Shown piece by piece: positions 14,369-20,252 of a stretch of 20,252 nt of DNA. The DNA comes from Thermoplasmata archaeon (GTDB lineage: Archaea; Thermoplasmatota; Thermoplasmata; Thermoplasmatales; Thermoplasmataceae). Under the pieces are notes generated by a model, which searched no databases, was not told the origin of the DNA, and was given only the letters and a program-made list of their open reading frames with translations. How positions within the stretch are numbered: position 1 is the first letter of the stretch; every line of letters starts with the position of its first letter. The stretch covers positions 1 to 20,252 of the forward strand of contig JAJZWN010000023.1 in NCBI GenBank assembly GCA_021846695.1, read 5' to 3'. The position numbers and the translations under genes were made by a program.

Positions 14369-14761
14369 ATGGCAGGGAAGATCATGGTATCCGGCACAGT
14401 ATATATTGATAATTCAAGGCTGGAAAATGCAGTTATATTCATCCATGTAAAGGGCTATGGCAGAGCCAGGGTAACACATATAGACATAGAAGACCTGACA
14501 TTTAAAAAGATCATACTCCCCCGACACAGTGATTATCCTGAAATAGAGTGGAATTCCGAGATAGTGTCAATCCCAGTCAGAGGACATGAACTTATAATTA
14601 TAAGCCAAACTTTGGGAAAACTGATTAAACTTAATGGAAACATATATGTGGGCGGCAAGGGAAAGGGAATATTTCTTGGGCTTCATAAAGAACAGATAAA
14701 AAGTGTTGAAGAATATGCCGCAAAACTGGGTATTCCTCCACTAAAACATAAAAAAATTTAG
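14369..14761 (+). CDS. Uncharacterised 130-residue protein
   Basis: I do not recognise this protein. It is a soluble chain rich in beta-strand patterns (IMVSGTVYID, AVIFIHVKGYGRARVTHIDI, EIVSIPVRGHELIIIS, GNIYVGGKGKGIFLGL) and ends in a basic helix and tail (SVEEYAAKLGIPPLKHKKI). There is no signal peptide, membrane span, Cys cluster or nucleotide-binding loop. Codon use looks like its neighbours, and a well-placed TATA box supports expression. It is tail to tail with the next gene, overlapping by four bases. It could be a lineage-restricted Thermoplasmatales protein. Confidence 0.7.
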   Translation: MAGKIMVSGTVYIDNSRLENAVIFIHVKGYGRARVTHIDIEDLTFKKIILPRHSDYPEIEWNSEIVSIPVRGHELIIISQTLGKLIKLNGNIYVGGKGKGIFLGLHKEQIKSVEEYAAKLGIPPLKHKKI

Positions 14762-15033
14762 AATATTCCTTTTTTGTATTTCTGGTTGACTTCTATTGCC
14801 TGTATGTCCCAGGTAGGCTTGAATGATTTTGCAGTTTCCAAAAGATGGTCGAGTGTGTCAACGTTCCACTTGCATACAGCCTCATTTTCCTTCTCTCCCA
14901 TGTAAAGTTCTTCCAGTTTCAGTCCCGCAGGCAATTTCTTTGATTTTGCCATATCCATAATCGTTTCTGTGAATTTCATTACCGCATCCTTCTGGTCATC
15001 TTGCCATTTATGTACCATTATTACTTCTGTCAT
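14758..15033 (-). CDS. Uncharacterised 91-residue protein, possibly a ferredoxin-like (dimeric alpha-beta barrel) fold
   Basis: The chain starts MTEVIMVHKWQDDQKDAVMK and shows a strand-helix-strand-strand-helix-strand pattern: VIMVHKW, a long helix (QKDAVMKFTETIMDMAKSKK), LEELYMGEKENEAVCKWNV, a helix (LDHLLETAKSFK), then WDIQAIEVNQKYK. That order fits the small dimeric alpha-beta barrel folds seen in several DUFs, but I cannot name the family. A TATATAA lies immediately upstream of the ATG at 15033, so the in-frame ATG at 15018 (MVHKW) may be the true start. The gene is divergent from topA, with a long inverted repeat (15057-15096) between them. Confidence 0.7.
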   Translation of the reverse strand: MTEVIMVHKWQDDQKDAVMKFTETIMDMAKSKKLPAGLKLEELYMGEKENEAVCKWNVDTLDHLLETAKSFKPTWDIQAIEVNQKYKKGIF

Positions 15034-15056
15034 AACTTTATATAATCAAACAGACT

Positions 15057-15096
15057 ATTTAACAGTTCCCTAAATAATATTTAAACTCTGTTAAAT
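15057..15096. promoter_or_regulatory. 9-bp inverted repeat in the intergenic region upstream of topA
   Basis: ATTTAACAG (15057-15065) and CTGTTAAAT (15088-15096) are perfect 9-bp inverted copies with 22 bases between them and 31 bases centre to centre, about three helical turns. They sit between two divergent starts (15033 minus, 15156 plus), a typical place for a shared operator. The binding protein is unknown. Confidence 0.4.
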
Positions 15097-15155
15097 GCAC
15101 CCAATTATTTAATTAAAAATCTTTATTTAGTATAGTTAATTATTAGTAGATTGCT

Positions 15156-17429
15156 TTGGTACTCAATTTGATTATAGCAGAGAAGATGGATGCAGGAAGG
15201 CGTATATCATACATTCTTTCCGATAAAACCTCTAAACAGAAAAGGGCTAAAAACATAAGTTACATAGAATTTGAAAGGAATAATGAACAGAATATTATGG
15301 TTTCATTGAGCGGACACATACTTGGCGCAGATTTCCCCGAGGAATTCAAGGACTGGGTAAAATCGGACCTTGACAAACTCATAGACTCAGATATAATTTA
15401 TAAAGTAACTAATAGTAGAGCTCACTCAGCTTTAAAATCCTTTTCAGGCGTTGATAATATAATCATAGCAACCGATTACGACCGTGAGGGTGAACTCATT
15501 GGCGTTGAGGCGTTACAATTCATAGAAACGGGATATACAAAGATAAGGCGTGCCAAATTCAGTGCACTCACATCCTCCGAAGTAAAGGAGGCATTTGACA
15601 ATCTTCTTGATGTGAATTACGGACTTGCTGATTCTGCAAAGGCAAGAGAGGAAATAGATTTACTCTGGGGGGCAGTACTCACAAGATTTTTTTCAGTGAC
15701 AAGCAACAGGCTCTGGAAGGATTTCATATCGGTTGGAAGGGTGCAAACTCCCACACTTGCACTGATAGTCCACCGTGAGGAGGAGATAACAAACTTTGTA
15801 CCTGAAAAATATTTCACAATTACAGTAACATTTAACAAGGGCATCGATTTCCTGGGAGTTTATGAAAACAATATAAAAGATGAAGAGGAGGCAAATAAAA
15901 TATTCAATGTTATAAATGGCCAGAACGGTATTGTAAAATCATATAATAAAGAGGTTAAGGATGTTTACAAGCCAGCACCATTCAGCACAACAGATTTCCT
16001 CCGTGAGGCATCAAGAATAGGCGTAACCCCATCAAGTGCCATGAAGATAGCAGAAAAACTCTACATGAGCGGTTTAATAAGCTACCCAAGGACTGACAAT
16101 ACCGTTTATCAGCGGTCCATACCATTAAAAAGCATAGTCCAGAAATTTCAGGGCACAGAGTTTGATAAGGAAGCAAAAATGGTGTTATCACAGGATAAAA
16201 TTTATCCTTCCAGGGGAAAGATTGAAACAACTGACCATCCTCCAATATATCCTGTTTCATATCCAAAAAAAGCCCTTACAGGATCATACAAAAGCGTATA
16301 TGAACTTATAGTAAGGAGATTTCTTGCTACACTATACAAGAATGCCACCATTGAAAAATCAGGAGCTAATATAGATATAAGGGGGTATAATTTCAAATCT
16401 TCAGGGGAAAAAATACTTGACAACGGATGGTTTGACATATACAAATACAGGAAATTGCGTGAGTCAAAACTTCCAGAGCTTATTGTAGGGGAACCGGTAA
16501 AGGGCAAAAAATGGGACATGGAGGAAAAATACACAGAGCCGCCGAAGAGATATGACGTTGCATCACTTTTAAAACTCATGGAATCACTGAACCTGGGCAC
16601 AAAGAGCACAAGGCATGACATTATACAGAAACTTGCGGACAGGAATTTTGCCACGGGAAATCCACTACGCCCCACACCACTTGGAATAGGTTTCATAAAG
16701 TCGATAACCTCCATAGATTCTGATATTGCAAAGCCGGACATGACTGCCGAACTGGAAAAAGAAATGGACAAAATAGCCGAAAACAAAAAAAGTCTGGATG
16801 AGGTTGTTAATGAGTCAAGGTCAATGCTTCACAATGCATTGAAAAGCTTCAGGGGTAACAGGGACGAAATAAAGGAAACAATAACAACTTATGCAAACAG
16901 GGGTGATACAATTGGCAAATGTCCCATTGACGGCGGAGACATATCATTGATAAAGTACCGTAATTTCTCTAAGATAAAATGTTCAATTGACAATTGCAAA
17001 ATAAACTTCAATATAAATGCAACTGGGCTCATACAGATGATGGACAAAAAATGCGATGTGTGCTCTCTGCCTATAATTAAGATAATAAGGAAGGGGCAGT
17101 CTCCGGAGTACAGGTGCATTGATCCCAACTGCGAATACAACAAAAAGAAGCTTTCAGTGGGCAAATGCCCCTCTGACGGTGGAGATCTGATAATCAGGCA
17201 GTCAAGGTACGGGAAGCGTTTTCTTGGATGCTCAAATTATCCAAAATGCACGGTTACATACCCACTCCCACAGAAGGGGATCATAGTGCCCACAGGTGAA
17301 ATGTGCCAGTACTGTGGTGCACCGCTGCTTGTAATGGTAAACGGAAAAAGAAAATGGAAGTTTTGCCCCAACATGAAATGTGAATACAACAGGAAGGATA
17401 AGGTTGAAAAAAACAAATCAGAGAATTAA
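15156..17429 (+). CDS. topA: DNA topoisomerase I (type IA, archaeal), with four C-terminal zinc ribbons
   Basis: Type IA enzymes relax negative supercoils by cutting one strand through a 5'-phosphotyrosine. The 757-residue chain has the Toprim domain first (LIIAEKMDAGRRI; IIATDYDREGELIG with the DxD-type acidic motif), then FISVGRVQTPTLALIV and the active-site Tyr310 in GLISYPRTDN. RHDIIQKLADRNF follows. Four Cys4 ribbons end the protein: CPIDGG...CSIDNC, CDVC...CIDPNC, CPSDGG...CSNYPKC and CQYC...CPNMKC. No ATG precedes the Toprim strand, and the first Met after it (MDAGRR) would remove LIIAEK. The start is therefore TTG 15156, with a TATA-like TAGTATAG about 25 bases upstream. The downstream protease gene overlaps its end. 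Confidence 0.93.
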   Translation: MVLNLIIAEKMDAGRRISYILSDKTSKQKRAKNISYIEFERNNEQNIMVSLSGHILGADFPEEFKDWVKSDLDKLIDSDIIYKVTNSRAHSALKSFSGVDNIIIATDYDREGELIGVEALQFIETGYTKIRRAKFSALTSSEVKEAFDNLLDVNYGLADSAKAREEIDLLWGAVLTRFFSVTSNRLWKDFISVGRVQTPTLALIVHREEEITNFVPEKYFTITVTFNKGIDFLGVYENNIKDEEEANKIFNVINGQNGIVKSYNKEVKDVYKPAPFSTTDFLREASRIGVTPSSAMKIAEKLYMSGLISYPRTDNTVYQRSIPLKSIVQKFQGTEFDKEAKMVLSQDKIYPSRGKIETTDHPPIYPVSYPKKALTGSYKSVYELIVRRFLATLYKNATIEKSGANIDIRGYNFKSSGEKILDNGWFDIYKYRKLRESKLPELIVGEPVKGKKWDMEEKYTEPPKRYDVASLLKLMESLNLGTKSTRHDIIQKLADRNFATGNPLRPTPLGIGFIKSITSIDSDIAKPDMTAELEKEMDKIAENKKSLDEVVNESRSMLHNALKSFRGNRDEIKETITTYANRGDTIGKCPIDGGDISLIKYRNFSKIKCSIDNCKINFNINATGLIQMMDKKCDVCSLPIIKIIRKGQSPEYRCIDPNCEYNKKKLSVGKCPSDGGDLIIRQSRYGKRFLGCSNYPKCTVTYPLPQKGIIVPTGEMCQYCGAPLLVMVNGKRKWKFCPNMKCEYNRKDKVEKNKSEN

Positions 17430-18273
17430 CAGCGAGCTATTCGGAATTATACTGTTCGTGCTTTCCACGGTCTTTGCACTTTATCTGTCCTTCAATTTGG
17501 ATCAGGTTCCGGGAATAGCTCAGGAATCAAAGGGGATATCGTTCCTCTTCGTAATTTATTATATAGTTTTCATTGTCATATTTACAGCTGCGGCACTGTA
17601 CATGATAAAAAGGCATGCACAGGTAATGAAGGCAATATTTATTGTTTTAATCCTCTATATGATTTTTCTCGTATCATCCATAATTGCCGGCATAGTCTCA
17701 GTAAATCTTCCGGAGTACTATGCAATAATAACGGTAATAACAGGATTCTTTGCATATATGCTCATATTCAGGAATGAATGGTATATAACGGATGCTGCCG
17801 GCCTTATCATGATTTCAGGTGCAGCAGGCATACTTGGAATACTGTTAAGACCAGATATTGCAACAGCATTGCTTGTTGTCTTTGCCTTATATGATTATAT
17901 ATCTGTTTACAAGACAAAACATATGGTCACCCTTGCCAAGGCTGCGGTGGACAATCAGTATCCTCTCATGTTTACATTGCCCTCTAACAGGAATACGAAA
18001 ATAAAGGATTTGACATTTGACAACCGCGGTTCACATTCGGTAATAATGCTGGGATTTGGGGACATGGCAATACCGGAGATACTCATAGTCTCATCGGCAA
18101 TATACAATCCCCTTCACATTGCACTTTTTGCACTTCTTACCCTTGCAGGTGCAATCGGAGCCCTTGTGTTTTTATTTTTCTTTAACCACGGAAAGCCTGC
18201 CCCTGGGCTTCCATATATCAATACAGGAGTAATTATAGGTTTTCTCATTGCCATTGCAATAATAAGGATTTAA
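17380..18273 (+). CDS. Presenilin-like intramembrane aspartyl protease (family A22)
   Basis: The 297-residue protein has about nine hydrophobic membrane spans. It shows the three hallmarks of presenilin/signal-peptide-peptidase enzymes: the YD motif in FALYDYISVYKTKH (Asp172), the GxGD motif in MLGFGDMAIPEIL (Asp228) and the PAL motif, here PGL (275-277) in APGLPYINTG. Such enzymes cut peptides within membranes, and archaeal homologues (PSH) are known proteases. The ATG at 17380 overlaps topA by 50 bases. A TTG at 17404 behind GGATAAGG would give MKKTNQRINS and a 26-base overlap, and may be the real start. Overlap with topA implies co-transcription, though no shared function is evident. Its end overlaps purH tail to tail by 4 bases. 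Confidence 0.87.
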   Translation: MNTTGRIRLKKTNQRINSELFGIILFVLSTVFALYLSFNLDQVPGIAQESKGISFLFVIYYIVFIVIFTAAALYMIKRHAQVMKAIFIVLILYMIFLVSSIIAGIVSVNLPEYYAIITVITGFFAYMLIFRNEWYITDAAGLIMISGAAGILGILLRPDIATALLVVFALYDYISVYKTKHMVTLAKAAVDNQYPLMFTLPSNRNTKIKDLTFDNRGSHSVIMLGFGDMAIPEILIVSSAIYNPLHIALFALLTLAGAIGALVFLFFFNHGKPAPGLPYINTGVIIGFLIAIAIIRI

Positions 18274-19772
18274 TGCAGGAAAACCCTCTTACCTGTGAAA
18301 TACAGGGGTATTTTGTATTCATTGCACCGTTTAATTACGTCCTCGTCCCTGATGGATCCTCCTGGCTGTATGATGGCATCTATACCGTTTTTATAGCATT
18401 CAATCACAGAATCGTCGAAAGGAAGGTATGCATCCGAGGCAAGCACAGATCCTCTTACACTGTCCCCACCCCTTTCTATTGCAATTTTTAATGCCTCGAT
18501 CCTCGATGTCTGCCCCGCGCCGATGCCCACTGTTGTCCGGTTCTTCGCAAGAACCATTGCATTGCTCTTTGTATGTGCAACAACCTTCCATGCGAATTCG
18601 AGATCTTTCAATTTTTCTTTGCCCACTTCAGTACTGGATTTCAATTCCAGCTTTCCGTACCTGTAATCCAGTCTTGACTGCACAAGAACTCCTCCTGATA
18701 CAGAGGAAATAGCTTTTTCAGGGTCTTTCTCCATGGAGCATTTCAGTATTCTCATATTCTTTTTCTTCTTTAAAAGATTTAATGCATCACGGTCATATTC
18801 CGGAGCTATCAAAACTTCAATGAATTTTTTCTGCATTTCCCTTGCAGTGTCCATGTCCAGCTTCCTGTTCAGTGCAACCACAAATCCATATGCCGATTCA
18901 GGGTCCGCATTGTATGAATTTATGAATGCCTCCTTCAATGTATCCGCACTGGATATTCCGGAAGGGGTGCGGTGCTTCACTATCACAGATGTTATGTCGT
19001 CAAAATCCTGAACAGTTTCCAGTGCTGCATTTGCATCCAGTATATTGTTGTATGAAAGTTCTTTCCCATTGAGCTGTATACCATTCGGTATTCCATATTT
19101 TTCATTGATTTTGAACATGTATGCCTCCTGATCCGGATTTTCACCGTATCTGAGGTCTGACCTCTCATAACCATGTATGAACAGTTCCTCGGGCTGGCAT
19201 CCATTCAATTTCCTGTAAAGTCTGTTATATATCTCTATATCGTAATCCGCAGATCTTGAAAATGCCAGGAGTCCAAGCAACTCACGGGTTTTCATGTCTA
19301 TTTCCCGGTTTTTCAATAATGTATTTTTTACCATACTGTAATCATCTGGATGTGAAAGCACTGCAACATTTTTATAATTCTTTGCTGCCGCCCTTATGAG
19401 TGATAATCCCCCTATATCTATGTTTTCTATCATTGCCTGAAGATCCCCTGACTTGGAAGCTTCCACAAATGGATAAAGGTTGCATATAACCATATCAAAA
19501 TCTTTGTACCCGTATTTTGATAATTGTTCATTGCTCTCACCGTCCCTTTTTGAAAGTACTCCTGAAAATATGGCGGGATGCAGTGTTTTCACCCTTCCGC
19601 CAAGAAGATCGTCAAAACCGGTAAGCTGGGAGGAATTGTTTGCACTAATATTATTATCTTTCAGGAATTTCACAGTACCCTCAGTACCATAAATTTCATC
19701 AACGTAATTACCTATTGAACTTAAAAAATCCACCAGCCCAGTTTTATCATAGACACTTATAAGAACTCTCAT
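18270..19772 (-). CDS. purH: Bifunctional PurH: AICAR formyltransferase / IMP cyclohydrolase
   Basis: PurH performs the last two steps of IMP synthesis: formyl transfer from 10-formyl-tetrahydrofolate to AICAR, then ring closure. The 500 residues cover both domains. The N-terminal MGS-like cyclohydrolase has SVYDKTGL, YGTEGTVKFL, LTGFDDLLGGRVKTLHP and NIDIGGLSLIRAAAKN. The transformylase domain has RYGENPDQEAY, VIVKHRTPSGIS with the catalytic pair Lys266-His267, and TVGIGAGQTSRIEAL near the end, then IQPGGSIRDEDVI and YFTGKRVF. In the KH motif, Thr-Pro-Ser replaces the common Asn-Pro-Cys. A TATA box (19794-19804) lies 27 bases upstream. This bacterial-type enzyme contrasts with the PurP/PurO route of many archaea, so ancient transfer is plausible. 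Confidence 0.96.
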   Translation of the reverse strand: MRVLISVYDKTGLVDFLSSIGNYVDEIYGTEGTVKFLKDNNISANNSSQLTGFDDLLGGRVKTLHPAIFSGVLSKRDGESNEQLSKYGYKDFDMVICNLYPFVEASKSGDLQAMIENIDIGGLSLIRAAAKNYKNVAVLSHPDDYSMVKNTLLKNREIDMKTRELLGLLAFSRSADYDIEIYNRLYRKLNGCQPEELFIHGYERSDLRYGENPDQEAYMFKINEKYGIPNGIQLNGKELSYNNILDANAALETVQDFDDITSVIVKHRTPSGISSADTLKEAFINSYNADPESAYGFVVALNRKLDMDTAREMQKKFIEVLIAPEYDRDALNLLKKKKNMRILKCSMEKDPEKAISSVSGGVLVQSRLDYRYGKLELKSSTEVGKEKLKDLEFAWKVVAHTKSNAMVLAKNRTTVGIGAGQTSRIEALKIAIERGGDSVRGSVLASDAYLPFDDSVIECYKNGIDAIIQPGGSIRDEDVIKRCNEYKIPLYFTGKRVFLH

Positions 19773-19793
19773 AGAACCTTATTAAAAAATGTC

Positions 19794-19804
19794 TTAAATA
19801 TTTA
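19794..19804 (-). promoter_or_regulatory. TATA box for purH
   Basis: The minus-strand sequence TAAATATTTAA is centred about 27 bases upstream of ATG 19772. The insertion sequence lies only about 110 bases further upstream and leaves this box intact. Confidence 0.5.
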
Positions 19805-19914
19805 TTGCAGGAAAATGTGGCAATTTAAAAACCCGTGACTTTACATCTATTTTATTTTTGTTGACCTAAGAGTACCATTTTTCAATGTTTTCCAAATGCT
19901 ATGGCGTGGGTGCA

Positions 19915-20252
19915 CTAATCTTTAACCATGCTCTCCATATTCATTGTTTTACCTATGAGATTGGAGATCTCTGATTTGCATTCCAGTTTTATTGTTACAC
20001 TCTTTCCCCTTATTGCATAATTGAGATTTATGTCCTTCAGGTATCCTACTGTGGATATAAGGGAAACAGATTCATTATGTGAGTGGATTTCATTGTATAT
20101 GAGTGCAAGAAAGAGGTATGCCATGAGTGAGAAGAACATGTGCACCCTTATCTTCTGTGGAGTCCAGTGATAGAGTGGAAATGCCATATCAACTGTATTA
20201 ATGGTACGGAAACAGTGCTCCACCCTGTTTCTCTTCTTATACAGATCGATTA
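19915..20252 (-). CDS. IS1634/IS4-superfamily transposase, C-terminal part (5' end beyond the window)
   Basis: The frame is open to the window edge and reads IDLYKKRNRVEHCFRTINTV, then PLYHWTPQKIRVHMFFSLMAYLFLALI, ending ...NMESMVKD at the stop (19915-19917). The first segment is the Y-(2)-R-(3)-E region of DDE transposases, with Glu as the third catalytic acid. The usual Lys six residues later is Asn. The HWTP-x-x-I-R-x-H block is characteristic of IS1634-like enzymes. A GTG inside the motif is not a real start; the N-terminal two thirds lie outside. The element's right terminus should fall between 19805 and 19914, but I cannot identify its inverted repeat without the other end. Confidence 0.8.
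   Translation of the reverse strand, partial: IDLYKKRNRVEHCFRTINTVDMAFPLYHWTPQKIRVHMFFSLMAYLFLALIYNEIHSHNESVSLISTVGYLKDINLNYAIRGKSVTIKLECKSEISNLIGKTMNMESMVKD

Noticed and set aside
16202..16786. 194-codon minus-strand open frame inside topA
   Set aside because: It is antisense to the topoisomerase core, with Ser-rich low-complexity translation and no recognisable motif.
1..20252. CRISPR array or cas genes
   Set aside because: I saw no regularly spaced repeats and no Cas motifs. The nuclease domain at the end of the helicase lacks the Cas4 Cys cluster.

Overview
The window looks like chromosomal DNA from an acidophilic archaeon of the Thermoplasmatales, close to Ferroplasma/Acidiplasma/Picrophilus. 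This placement is inferred from gene content and style, not from a database match. The DNA is AT-rich. Most first genes of operons have an archaeal TATA box about 22-28 bases upstream of the start codon with no Shine-Dalgarno sequence (leaderless mRNAs). Other archaeal marks are tRNAs without encoded CCA, an archaeal type IA topoisomerase with four zinc ribbons, a presenilin-type aspartyl protease and two MoeA paralogues.

Layout. (1) 1-854: a frameshifted AbiEii-type nucleotidyltransferase toxin running off the left edge, a gene-poor stretch, and a tRNA-Leu whose anticodon reads as AAG. (2) 954-3626: a UvrD/AddA-like helicase fused to a RecB-type nuclease. (3) 3640-7821, minus strand: a tightly overlapping operon for a Mo/W-bisPGD formate dehydrogenase, its DUF1641 partner and the sulfurtransferase FdhD. 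The catalytic subunit carries Cys-Gln where canonical formate dehydrogenases have (Sec/Cys)-His. With DUF1641 this matches the ForCE type described in Bacillus subtilis. (4) 7908-8489: a divergent GPR1/FUN34/YaaH-type organic-acid transporter. (5) 8522-12479: cofactor genes mobB (+) facing moeA, moeA-PBP and mobA (-), which insert the metal and add the guanine nucleotide. Regions 3-5 thus hold an enzyme, its maturation factor, much of its cofactor pathway and a possible substrate transporter.

(6) 12480-14263 is an accessory island. It holds an IS200/IS605-like right-end relic with no tnpB, a diverged 31-base copy of the tRNA-Val 3' end and flank (12929-12959), hicB with a frameshifted hicA, an AhpD-like protein, and the intact tRNA-Val with the matching repeat at its 3' end (14173-14203). 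The geometry suggests a small decayed element integrated at tRNA-Val. (7) 14369-15033: two small uncharacterised genes facing each other. (8) 15156-18273: topA (TTG start) overlapped by an intramembrane aspartyl protease. (9) 18270-19772, minus: purH. (10) 19915-20252: the 3' end of an IS1634/IS4-type transposase cut by the window edge.

The clearest points of interest are the archaeal ForCE-like formate dehydrogenase with its cofactor genes, the tRNA-Val att-like duplication, the inactivated toxins, and the orphan IS200/IS605 end with a possible pseudoknotted RNA.
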